Virus record (IMG/VR): IMGVR_UViG_3300048839_000434
Coordinates: 1-37,518 of that record
DNA from: a virus
DNA length: 37,518 bases
Reading direction: 5' to 3' (one strand)
The translations under genes and the position numbers were made by a program. Positions 27,863 to 34,330 of the stretch are shown one piece after another (positions within the stretch are counted from its first letter, which is position 1; the number at the start of each line of letters is the position of its first letter). The notes under the pieces are model-generated. The model did no database searches and was not told where the DNA came from. It saw only the letters and a program-made list of their open reading frames with translations.

Positions 27863-29188
27863 TTACCAACGATTTACAACGGGCAGCGGGGCCACGGATT
27901 GAACCGGCTTCGTCGCTCGTATCATGCCAGGAAATAGCTCAGCAAGGCCCCATATCAGCGCGTCAGCGCGGTTAGGACTCTTTCCGCCAGTATAACCCGC
28001 CGAAGAGAATCCTGCAAGCTCCTCTTCGAGCTGTACGAATCGGCCTACATGGCGCACTTTGCCCTGCTCATACAACGCACTAAACGGCTCGGCGCGTACG
28101 TACTTGCCCCGGCTAGCGGTTACTGCTTTGAATGGCGTTCGCGGCCTTGACACCTGGATTGTATGCTGAACCATAGCGCCGCCGTAGTTTGTTTCGCCCA
28201 CGATACAATCGGCGGCGTGTCTATCAAATGCCGTCGTAGCAATCCTGCCCCATGTCGCCGGGCCGGCTTTTACGGTTACATCTTCAAGCACATAAGCGTT
28301 TCCGTCCGTTCCTAAGCCGACTACCATAATCCCTATTTCATCGTTGTCCGCGTTGTCAATGTCGCCTGAACCTGAAGGGTCAACCGCCACCACGACGCGC
28401 ACAAAGTCAGGCACCTTGCCATCAATCACGCGCCAGCGGTCTACGTACTCATCGGGGAATAGCGCGTTCGGCGTTGCATCGGCGAACCGGCCTTCAAGGA
28501 ACCGCGCGCGCATCTTGGCGGGCAGGCTCTCAAGCTGGCCTAAATACTCGCTCGATAGGTTCTCTTTATTGTCCACCGGGTTGATAAAGAATACCGCGTA
28601 ATCGTTCGGGTTGGATAGTTGCGCTCTTGTTTCGGGGTCTGATTTTTCTATGAACGTTCGATACGTCCAATGGTTTTTAGAGGGCGGATTTTCATCATAG
28701 AACGCGCGCAGGCGGAGCGGTTCGGGTTCGTAGCCTTCTATCCGTTGCTCTACTTTCTGGCTCAAGCGCGTTCGGGCCATCGTGATTGAATTATAGGGGA
28801 TCTGGCTACACTCGTTAAAGTAAAGCGTAGCGAACTCCATACCCAGGATCTTCTCTGTCCGGTCTTTATCGTCCAGGCCCGCGAACCATATCTCACTCTT
28901 GTTTGGAAGGGTTACATACTTTTCCTGTACGTGCGGGTCATAGTCAACGGTCGGGTAGCATAGCTTCATAACCTTAGGAAAGGTGTCTAAAAACACGGAC
29001 GATACAAGGTGAGAGAGCCGAAAGCGGAATATAGCATGCCGAGACTCGGGAGCTTTGATAGCGCGCATGACTAGATTGCGGGTAAACAAAAACGTCTTGC
29101 CTGAACGTGAGCCGCCTACGCCTAAGACATGCGTTGCATCGCCGGATATGATTAACTGCGCTGCTTCCTGGCGCTCTGTTAGCTTCAA
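27863..29188 (-). CDS. terL: Terminase large subunit, TTG start (441 aa)
   Basis: Walker A GGSRSGKT at 25-32; Walker B-like TLYFNEC at 121-127, with E126 as likely catalytic glutamate. The C-terminal nuclease has VVVAVDPSGSGD near 270, GETNYGG near 355 and NRADALIWGL near 415 as the acidic ligands. Motor plus nuclease at 441 aa is normal for podoviruses (P22 gp2 is 499 aa). It should pump DNA into the procapsid and cut it by the headful mechanism. The start codon is TTG at 29188, overlapping the upstream stop as TTGA; no alternative ATG lies near. Confidence 0.92.
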   Translation of the reverse strand: MKLTERQEAAQLIISGDATHVLGVGGSRSGKTFLFTRNLVMRAIKAPESRHAIFRFRLSHLVSSVFLDTFPKVMKLCYPTVDYDPHVQEKYVTLPNKSEIWFAGLDDKDRTEKILGMEFATLYFNECSQIPYNSITMARTRLSQKVEQRIEGYEPEPLRLRAFYDENPPSKNHWTYRTFIEKSDPETRAQLSNPNDYAVFFINPVDNKENLSSEYLGQLESLPAKMRARFLEGRFADATPNALFPDEYVDRWRVIDGKVPDFVRVVVAVDPSGSGDIDNADNDEIGIMVVGLGTDGNAYVLEDVTVKAGPATWGRIATTAFDRHAADCIVGETNYGGAMVQHTIQVSRPRTPFKAVTASRGKYVRAEPFSALYEQGKVRHVGRFVQLEEELAGFSSAGYTGGKSPNRADALIWGLAELFPGMIRATKPVQSVAPLPVVNRW

Positions 29189-29376
29189 AGCATACTACCT
29201 GGAACTTCCTCGTATTCGGCTAAAAAATCATCTTCGCTCATAGACCATTTGTCTTTTGTATAATAGTGCCCTGCTTTTACATATTCTTCGTCTATATCGG
29301 CCCAGTGTGCAATATCAATCTTGTTTTCAGGCGTGCAAAACCTAGCTTCAAATGCTTTGGCTCGGTACATTGGCAT
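29185..29376 (-). CDS. Small acidic hypothetical protein (63 aa)
   Basis: AGGAAGGA precedes the ATG. It is acidic and aromatic (DIAHWADIDEEYVKAGHYYTKDKWSMSEDDFLAEYEE, two parts). It ends with TTGA overlap into the large terminase, so it may mainly serve coupling. A terminase-partner role is possible. No family is recognised. Confidence 0.58.
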   Translation of the reverse strand: MPMYRAKAFEARFCTPENKIDIAHWADIDEEYVKAGHYYTKDKWSMSEDDFLAEYEEVPGSML

Positions 29377-29390
29377 ATGTCGATTCCTTC

Positions 29391-29720
29391 CTACAGTTTG
29401 GCGTCAAGCGCCGATATGGTAACGGATATTCCGCCGCTATGCTGTACTTTGCTTCCCTCGGTAGCTTCTCGCATCTCTTTAAGCAAAGAAACGGAAGCGC
29501 TGTCGCGGCGGGCCATTATTGCGCTTGCTACTTCGTCAATGGATAGCTTCTCGCCTTCAACGTCAAAGCCCTTTGCTAGCAGGTCGGCATACATGGCGGA
29601 AAGTAGCTTACGCTCCCGCTTTACTTCGCCGGAGCGCTTGCCACCTTTGGCGCCAACTTCTCGTGCTTTTTCCGTGGTAAGAGGCACTAGATTCTCTATG
29701 TTACCGCGCTTCTTTGCCAT
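29391..29720 (-). CDS. terS: Terminase small subunit-like protein (109 aa)
   Basis: The N-terminus LVPLTTEKAREVGAKGGKRSGEVKRERK is the 'T.EkAREiGrKGGkaSgeaRRekk' start of a phage/terminase-associated family often found just before the large subunit. The C-terminal half is helical and should oligomerise. At 109 aa it is shorter than P22 gp3 (162 aa). It would recognise the packaging start and load the large subunit. A promoter (29728-29756) places its start of transcription at or next to the ATG. Confidence 0.65.
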   Translation of the reverse strand: MAKKRGNIENLVPLTTEKAREVGAKGGKRSGEVKRERKLLSAMYADLLAKGFDVEGEKLSIDEVASAIMARRDSASVSLLKEMREATEGSKVQHSGGISVTISALDAKL

Positions 29721-29727
29721 AGTGCTT

Positions 29728-29756
29728 ATTGTAGCATAATATAGCTACGATTGCAA
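29728..29756 (-). promoter_or_regulatory. TTGCAA/TACAAT promoter directly before the small terminase gene
   Basis: Read leftward: TTGCAA at 29756-29751, 17-bp spacer, TACAAT at 29733-29728. Only 7 bases separate the -10 from the ATG at 29720, so the message would be leaderless or nearly so. It has the same -35 and -10 hexamers and spacing as the promoter at 5328-5356. Confidence 0.65.
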
Positions 29757-29758
29757 GC

Positions 29759-29944
29759 CTAGCGCCCCGTGCGTAGCTTCCTGCGCGCCATCTTTGACAT
29801 CCCGGCTATACCGGCAAAGCCTTCCCGTCCGCTTGTGCGGTATCCGCGTACTTGATGCTGTCCGATAGGTTCGGCCGTTGTAAACATCATGGCGGCTATC
29901 CTGGCTAAAAACCCGCGCTTCTTCATTGCTCCCTGTAGTTCCAT
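29759..29944 (-). CDS. Basic small hypothetical protein, first gene of the late block (61 aa)
   Basis: AAGGAG lies six bases before the ATG. It is very basic and Met/Gly-rich (MKKRGFLARIAAMMFTTAEP, SKMARRKLRTGR), with no membrane helix long enough to be sure of. First gene behind the strong promoter at 29967-29995. Function unknown. Confidence 0.55.
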   Translation of the reverse strand: MELQGAMKKRGFLARIAAMMFTTAEPIGQHQVRGYRTSGREGFAGIAGMSKMARRKLRTGR

Positions 29945-29966
29945 TGTTTACTCCTTGCTTAGTCTA

Positions 29967-29995
29967 ATATTACAGTATAACAGTATCACTGTCAA
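29967..29995 (-). promoter_or_regulatory. Strong late-block promoter with a putative operator
   Basis: Read leftward: perfect TTGACA at 29995-29990, 17-bp spacer, TAATAT at 29972-29967. The spacer holds ACAGTGATACTGT (29992-29980), a perfect 5-bp inverted repeat about 3 bases, and a further ATACTGT one helical step on. The -35 overlaps the helicase stop codon. Confidence 0.75.
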
Positions 29996-31251
29996 GCTCT
30001 GCCGTCTATCTCATAGAACTTTACATACTCCCTATGGAAAGTAACCGGAACAACGCCCTTTGCCCCGTCGCGGTTCTTTTTGACCAGTAGCCAGCTTGAT
30101 CGCTCGGCATGTTCGTCTTCGTCCTTTTTAGGCTTCGGGTGATAAATAAAGACTATTGCGTCGGCGTCTTGCTCTAGCTGCTTGGAATAGTCAAGGTCTG
30201 CCATTTCAGGCTCACGGCCTTCAGCATCTCGCTTTAACTGGCTTAGCCCGACGATAGGCACCTTTAGCTCACGGGCAAGCTGCTTTAATCCGCGCGACAC
30301 GGCGGCTACCTGCTCATGGATTGCCAGGCGTGAATCTTCCCATTGGATAATCTGGACGTAATCTATAAAAATTACTTTAACCTTGTAGAGCGTCACCATC
30401 TGCCGCGCTACGCTTTTAAGCTCGCCAAAGCGCACATTAGGCGCGTCATACAGGTATAGCGGGCTTGTGTCCGTCCGCTTGCCTAGCTCCATTAGGCTTG
30501 TAAAGTCTGCCGGAGCAAGTAGGCCGCTCATAATATGATTGCCCTGTATATGCCCTTCGCTTGCTATGGCGCGGGTAACAATCTCATTGTTCGATGACTC
30601 GGCGCTGATTATTCCCGTTGGTATGCCCTGGCTTATTGCGATATTACAAGCCATATTCAAAGCAAGCGCGCTCTTGCCGTCGCTTGGCCTGGCCCCAACG
30701 ATGATATACCGATCATCCTGGAAGCCTCCCGTAAGCTTGTCAAGGCCGGGTAGCCCCGTTCCTATCCCGGGTATCCTGCCCTTAAGCTTGAACCGCTCCT
30801 CAATCTTCCGGAACGCCTCGGGCATGACTTCGCCTATCCGCTGTATTTTTCTCGTCTGCCCGTTCGTGCCAAGCTCTAACAGTTCATTTTCGGCCATCTC
30901 AATTACTTCCGCTGGCGCAGTGGTAGCGCCAAGCTCGGTAAGCTTACGTCCTAAAGCCACAAGCCGATTGCGCTGGTAAGCGTCTATCAGCTTGCCTTCG
31001 TAGTACTTCCAATTAGCCGCGCTCGGTACTTTGTCCGATAGGTCGACGAGGTATATGGGGTCAATCTCTTTGTCTACGTCGCCTATGGCAATGTAGTCAA
31101 TCTTTACGGCCTTATCAGCGCAAGCGTGCATTGCCCGAAAAATGCGACGATTCGCGCCGTTGAAAAAATGTTGCTCGGTTATTGAAGTCTTGAAAATAAT
31201 ATCCGGGGCTAAAAGTATGCAGGCTAAATACGTCGCTTCGTGGTCGCTCAT
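29992..31251 (-). CDS. Replicative DNA helicase, DnaB-type (419 aa)
   Basis: Residues 1-130 form the helical N-terminal collar domain. The RecA-like domain has IGTGLPGLDKLTGGFQ, Walker A GARPSDGKS at 186-194, SAESSN (catalytic glutamate), Walker B KVIFIDYVQII near 291-301, and QLEQDADAIVFIYHP with NRDGAKG near the end. Length is a little below bacterial DnaB (471 aa) but normal for phages. It should unwind the fork as a hexamer, loaded with the help of the initiator two genes upstream. Coupled to the methyltransferase gene by ATGA. Confidence 0.92.
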   Translation of the reverse strand: MSDHEATYLACILLAPDIIFKTSITEQHFFNGANRRIFRAMHACADKAVKIDYIAIGDVDKEIDPIYLVDLSDKVPSAANWKYYEGKLIDAYQRNRLVALGRKLTELGATTAPAEVIEMAENELLELGTNGQTRKIQRIGEVMPEAFRKIEERFKLKGRIPGIGTGLPGLDKLTGGFQDDRYIIVGARPSDGKSALALNMACNIAISQGIPTGIISAESSNNEIVTRAIASEGHIQGNHIMSGLLAPADFTSLMELGKRTDTSPLYLYDAPNVRFGELKSVARQMVTLYKVKVIFIDYVQIIQWEDSRLAIHEQVAAVSRGLKQLARELKVPIVGLSQLKRDAEGREPEMADLDYSKQLEQDADAIVFIYHPKPKKDEDEHAERSSWLLVKKNRDGAKGVVPVTFHREYVKFYEIDGRA

Positions 31252-32678
31252 AACTTACCCTTAATCTGTCGAAATATTAGCTCGGATATTTGCGGCACTA
31301 TCGAGTTACCAAGGCATTTAAGTCTGTCCACCCGAGAGGGTATTTTATGCGCTACACGAGGGATGGCATCCTCCCAGCTATCTCCCGCCCAATTCGGCGC
31401 GCTGTCGAGTGCCAGAATCCGTGACACCATTTGCACAGTGTCTGGATATTCTCCGGTTGATTGTTTGCCTTGTTCTGGTCGATATGGTGAGCCTGTAGCC
31501 ATCGCGTCTCGCCGCAGGATTCGCAGGAAGTCGTCATCAACTTCCTTGCCCTCCACGAGTAGCCGTGCTTGGTCAATTCCGTTTTCGTATTGGCGCAAGA
31601 AAGAGAACAGAATCTCCGCTTGTTGAATGCGCTCAAATCCTCCAATCGCCCTCCGAAGCGTTTTCGATACATGGTCTGACCACAATGCTCGCAAGGCTTC
31701 GACTCTTCTTGTATTTTCTGCATTGCTTACTCCTCTACCGATACATCTGTCCAACCAAGAGGGTAGCCCATCAAGGCTTCGACCCACGTCGGGTTCAGTT
31801 GCCCACTGGGTTCCTGTGCATTCGTAAGAACTCCAAGCCCTGGACTCTTCCTGCGTATCGCTGCTGGACTCGCATTGTCCCTTCCGTCGTGACCCGTCGG
31901 CGTCGGCCACATTGCCTGCTGTTTCAATACCGCTCCGTGCAGATTGATGCCATGATTTCCCGCTATCACTTGCGGGCTGTTGTGGTTCGGGCCTCCGCTG
32001 ACCATGTTCACCGTTGGGGTAGGCCACATCATAGCCGCCATCTGTAGCCCTGGTCTTCCCGAGCTGTCGCGCTGATTCGGCCCGCCGTGCGTTCCTAGTG
32101 TCGATACTGGGGTAGGCAACAATCCAGATTCGTTCCCGCCTGTGGGGCGCTCCGACATCGGAAGCGCGTATATCCGACCATTCCGCATCATACCCGATTT
32201 CGGCAAGGCACCCGAGAACTCGATCAAGTCCCCGGTGAGTAAGCGCTCCGACGTTTTCCATGATTGCGTATCGTGGTCGTATTTCGCCAATGAGACGAGC
32301 GTACTCAAACCAGAGTCCGGAACGTTTTCCATCGATCCCGGCACCCTTACCGGCAACACTGATGTCCTGGCAGGGGAAGCCACCGGCGATGATAAATTCT
32401 CTGCAACACGAGTCGCCAGTCCATGAGCGCTCGCTGTCCCTGATCCCGAGAAATTCGGCCCTTTGTAATCGCTCTTGGTAGCAGTCGGCCACAAGCGCAT
32501 GACCATCGATCTTGCAGACGTCTCCAAGGGGAATAGCGTCGGGGAATCGTTTTCTGTAAACCTTGATTGCATAGTCGTCAACCTCCGAAAAATAATGTTT
32601 GTCGAACTTCATCCCGGCCCATTCCGCTCCGAGAGCGAAGCCGCCGATGCCAGCGAACAAGTCTAAAAAATATCTCAC
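31248..32678 (-). CDS. DNA (cytosine-5) methyltransferase, GTG start (476 aa)
   Basis: Motif I LFAGIGGF at 8-14; motif IV AGGFPCQDIS with catalytic C103; motif VI MENV at 140-143; motif VIII RRERIWIVAYP at 180-190; motif X LGNSIVPQ near 456-463. GTG at 32678 overlaps the initiator stop as GTGA. The long region between motifs VIII and X holds the target-recognition part, with EPDVGRSLDGLPSWLDR near 300. The enzyme should methylate C5 of cytosine, probably protecting phage DNA from host restriction. Unusually, about 1.2 kb of the gene also carries two good frames in a second register (31352-31723 and 31727-32572). Motifs on both sides of the overlap are in one frame, so the gene is not frameshifted. 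Confidence 0.92.
   Translation of the reverse strand: MRYFLDLFAGIGGFALGAEWAGMKFDKHYFSEVDDYAIKVYRKRFPDAIPLGDVCKIDGHALVADCYQERLQRAEFLGIRDSERSWTGDSCCREFIIAGGFPCQDISVAGKGAGIDGKRSGLWFEYARLIGEIRPRYAIMENVGALTHRGLDRVLGCLAEIGYDAEWSDIRASDVGAPHRRERIWIVAYPSIDTRNARRAESARQLGKTRATDGGYDVAYPNGEHGQRRPEPQQPASDSGKSWHQSARSGIETAGNVADADGSRRKGQCESSSDTQEESRAWSSYECTGTQWATEPDVGRSLDGLPSWLDRCIGRGVSNAENTRRVEALRALWSDHVSKTLRRAIGGFERIQQAEILFSFLRQYENGIDQARLLVEGKEVDDDFLRILRRDAMATGSPYRPEQGKQSTGEYPDTVQMVSRILALDSAPNWAGDSWEDAIPRVAHKIPSRVDRLKCLGNSIVPQISELIFRQIKGKL
31352..31723 (-). CDS. HNH endonuclease encoded inside the methyltransferase gene (123 aa)
   Basis: ATG 31723 has a perfect GAGGAG seven bases upstream. The N-terminal KPCEHCGQTMYRKRFGGRLED and RRFCSLSCAN form a zinc ribbon typical of phage HNH proteins. 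The catalytic part reads CESCGETRWLQAHHIDQNKANNQPENIQTLCKWCHGFWH (two parts): HH pair, N and final CxxCH, complete in order. It lies wholly within the methyltransferase gene, in another frame. Such a detailed domain match in a shadow frame is hard to explain by chance. It may be a homing or packaging-type nuclease. Coding in the methyltransferase frame over the same bases is also needed to join motifs VIII and X. Confidence 0.8.
   Translation of the reverse strand: MQKIQEESKPCEHCGQTMYRKRFGGRLEDLSAFNKRRFCSLSCANTKTELTKHGYSWRARKLMTTSCESCGETRWLQAHHIDQNKANNQPENIQTLCKWCHGFWHSTARRIGREIAGRMPSLV
31727..32572 (-). CDS. Overlapping-frame protein with PTPT and LNPTWVEALMGYPLGW motifs (281 aa)
   Basis: ATG 32572 has GGAGG nine bases upstream, inside the methyltransferase gene. 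The frame stays open for 281 codons and ends five bases before the HNH start. It contains WKTSERLLTGDLIEFSGALP, SGMMRNGRIYALP, three (L/M)WPT(A/P)T-like or LLPTP blocks and GQLNPTWVEALMGYPLGWTD. I recall proteins with this combination from many phages, where they are linked to cytosine methyltransferases; I cannot verify this here. ENVGALTHRGLDRVLG of the methyltransferase and KTSERLLTGDLIEFSG are the same bases in two frames. Whether it is made, or conserved only because methyltransferase is, is open. Confidence 0.55.
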   Translation of the reverse strand: MQSRFTENDSPTLFPLETSARSMVMRLWPTATKSDYKGPNFSGSGTASAHGLATRVAENLSSPVASPARTSVLPVRVPGSMENVPDSGLSTLVSLAKYDHDTQSWKTSERLLTGDLIEFSGALPKSGMMRNGRIYALPMSERPTGGNESGLLPTPVSTLGTHGGPNQRDSSGRPGLQMAAMMWPTPTVNMVSGGPNHNSPQVIAGNHGINLHGAVLKQQAMWPTPTGHDGRDNASPAAIRRKSPGLGVLTNAQEPSGQLNPTWVEALMGYPLGWTDVSVEE

Positions 32679-33460
32679 TTGTCGCCCCTTTGGTACGTCC
32701 GCGCGTACATTTCGCGTTCTTCAGGTGTCATGGTAACAGGTTTTAGGCTTGGCGTGCTAGAGTACGATGGGCTAGAAACGGCAGGCTTGGCAAAGTCTCC
32801 GCGCTCCCATGTTCTCACCGCTGCCCGCCAATCTTTCATAGGGTTCTTGCCTACCTTCCACCCGTTTGATTCGTAATGGTCAAGCCATGCCTGCGGGTCT
32901 ACGCGGTTCTTGCGCTCTTGGCAATAGGCGGAAACATCTTCAAGGCTAGGCTTTATAAATCTTTGAAATTGTGAAACGGACGCGCTAGCGGCCTCTCTTA
33001 TATCTTCTTTAGTTTTATTTAGTTTAGTTTCATTTAATTTGCCATTATTTTCCGCGCCATTTTCGTCTTTTTCCGCGCCATTCCAGCGTATTTCCGCGCC
33101 ATTCTTTCCTTTAGTCCTTTTGCGCACTCTTTCACCGTTCAAATGCTCGTAGTTTTCCTGCGTCCGGTCAGTGGTAACAATGCCGTCTTCATACTCGATT
33201 AAACCGCATTCGTCGGGGTCTGCAAGGAACGAAAGGAACTGCTCAAGAGCGTCCGTAGTCATGCCCAATTCACAAGCGGCACCGGCTCGGACAACCTTGC
33301 GCGAAAGGTCTAAACAGGCGCGAGCGCTCCCCGCTATCATCTCGTTAAGCGCCCAGAATTGGCCGTAGCCAGTCCAGCCAAAACGAGCGCGCAAGGCTTT
33401 CATCTTGGCATGGTTGCGGGCATCATTGTCATGAGAAAAATATGGCAGGTCTTCTTTCAT
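32675..33460 (-). CDS. Replication initiator / replisome organiser-like protein (261 aa)
   Basis: Residues 1-105 (YFSHDNDARNHAKMKALRARFGWTGYG, two parts, then FWALNEMI and MTTDALEQFLSFL) match the N-terminal domain of phage replisome organisers (Lin1244/Lin1753-like, winged-helix). A low-complexity linker with three NGAE units follows (about 119-137), then a Lys/Thr/Asn stretch. The C-terminus WLDHYESNGWKVGKNPMKDWRAAVRTWERG is the helicase-loading type end seen in DnaD/DnaT-like phage proteins. It should bind the origin, possibly inside its own gene, and bring the DnaB-type helicase. Coupled by ATGA to the antirepressor. Confidence 0.82.
   Translation of the reverse strand: MKEDLPYFSHDNDARNHAKMKALRARFGWTGYGQFWALNEMIAGSARACLDLSRKVVRAGAACELGMTTDALEQFLSFLADPDECGLIEYEDGIVTTDRTQENYEHLNGERVRKRTKGKNGAEIRWNGAEKDENGAENNGKLNETKLNKTKEDIREAASASVSQFQRFIKPSLEDVSAYCQERKNRVDPQAWLDHYESNGWKVGKNPMKDWRAAVRTWERGDFAKPAVSSPSYSSTPSLKPVTMTPEEREMYARTYQRGDK
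32998..33103. other. Candidate replication origin: three 21-bp-spaced iterons plus AT-rich tract
   Basis: TTTCCGCGCCATT occurs at 33049-33061, 33070-33082 and 33091-33103, each start exactly 21 bp from the next, about two helical turns. To the left lies a strongly AT-rich stretch (32998-33048) with repeated TTTAGTTT / TTTAATTT. The layout, inside the initiator gene with iterons next to an unwinding-type tract, resembles lambda ori in gene O. In protein the repeats give three NGAE units in a linker. Confidence 0.6.
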
Positions 33461-34137
33461 GATGCTACTACCTTGCGTATATAATCCAGGCCGCGCTGAT
33501 ATACAAGCGTTTTTGTATTGACGTGGCTTTCTCCGTATGCGTCCGTGTAGCTTGTCTCGATAACGCGGAAATAGCCTGCATCCTGGAAACGCCTATACGG
33601 CACGTTGTTTGAGTCTAGTACGCCCTTCTCTCGCAACGTCTTAAAAAGATTAGTCCGACCCATGCCTGGAATATTAAGAACGGCGGCGGCTTCGCGCATT
33701 GCTATTGCGTCCTTGCTATCGGCTACCTGGTCAAAAAACGCGGCTTTAGGTTTAAGCTCGGCTATCTGTTTATCCTTTGCTTCAAGAAATTTTGACGCCT
33801 CGATTAAGGCCAGCGCCATTAATTCTTGGCCTGTCGGCAGCGCTCGCGCTTTATTTTCTACTTCTATAAAATACTGTCTGATTTCCCGGCCTTTGTCGTT
33901 TCGTTCCAGCATAGCAATATGCTTGGCGGTATCGATGGTCAAATAGTATTCAACAATAGGGCGGCCGGGGTTATTCATAACTTTATGAAAAAGGTATTCG
34001 GTACCTTCTACAAAGCCGTCCAGCCTTGTTTTAATCCAGTCTCCGAACTGTTGCCTGCTTTCCAACCCTTCCCATAAATCGCGGGCATTGACGGTCTGGA
34101 TTCCGTTATGCTGTTCGATCTTGATTAGTTCATTCAT
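33457..34137 (-). CDS. Antirepressor-type protein, AntA/AntB + KilAC (ANT) domains (226 aa)
   Basis: ATG 34137 lies behind GGAG; a TTG five codons earlier lacks a ribosome site. Residues 10-90 (VNARDLWEGLESRQQFGDWI, then GFVEGTEYLF, EYYLTIDTAKHIAMLERN and GREIRQYFIEVE) match the AntA/AntB domain. From about 115 on, KPKAAFFDQVADSKDAIAMR, LNIPGMGRTNLFKTLREKGVL and Y..F.DAGYF match the KilAC/ANT DNA-binding domain. In temperate phages such proteins inactivate or override the repressor. No repressor gene was recognised here. It heads the coupled set initiator-methyltransferase-helicase and has an attenuator-like leader. Confidence 0.88.
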   Translation of the reverse strand: MNELIKIEQHNGIQTVNARDLWEGLESRQQFGDWIKTRLDGFVEGTEYLFHKVMNNPGRPIVEYYLTIDTAKHIAMLERNDKGREIRQYFIEVENKARALPTGQELMALALIEASKFLEAKDKQIAELKPKAAFFDQVADSKDAIAMREAAAVLNIPGMGRTNLFKTLREKGVLDSNNVPYRRFQDAGYFRVIETSYTDAYGESHVNTKTLVYQRGLDYIRKVVAS

Positions 34138-34148
34138 GATAACACGCT

Positions 34149-34225
34149 CCAAAAAGAAAAGCGCCCTGTGATTCCCCCGGCATGGGTTCGGGCAGCTTAC
34201 GGATGCCCTGGAATCACAAGACGCT
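34149..34225 (-). promoter_or_regulatory. Attenuator-like leader hairpin of the antirepressor operon
   Basis: Read leftward: arm 34225-34210 pairs with 34175-34160 over 16 uninterrupted pairs (three G-U). The 34-base interior can fold as GGGCA/TGCCC or, alternatively, GGCAT/ATGCC. TTTCTTTTT follows directly, then the GGAG ribosome site of the antirepressor. The hairpin begins about 6 bases after the -10 box, that is, at the first transcribed bases. Confidence 0.75.
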
Positions 34226-34230
34226 CTAAT

Positions 34231-34259
34231 AGATTACGCCCCGTAAGGGCCGCTGTCAA
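34231..34259 (-). promoter_or_regulatory. Promoter of the antirepressor-replication operon
   Basis: Read leftward: perfect TTGACA at 34259-34254, 17-bp spacer, TAATCT at 34236-34231. The transcript would begin at the base of the attenuator hairpin. Confidence 0.65.
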
Positions 34260-34288
34260 GTCAGGATGCCGCCTGGTTGACATATAAA

Positions 34289-34317
34289 AACATATCAGAA
34301 ACGCCTGAGAAAGTCAA
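34289..34317 (-). promoter_or_regulatory. Second, upstream candidate promoter
   Basis: Read leftward: TTGACT at 34317-34312, 17-bp spacer, TATGTT at 34294-34289. A small TCAG/CTGA hairpin overlaps the spacer. Direct CATAT repeats separated by AAAAA follow at 34281-34295. With the promoter at 34231-34259 this makes a tandem pair. Confidence 0.45.
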
Positions 34318-34330
34318 TATGCCTTGCCGT

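Noticed and set aside
31248-32678. Methyltransferase frame disrupted by a sequencing frameshift
   Set aside because: Motifs I to X, including those on both sides of the overlap with the second frame, are all in one uninterrupted frame, so no frameshift is needed.
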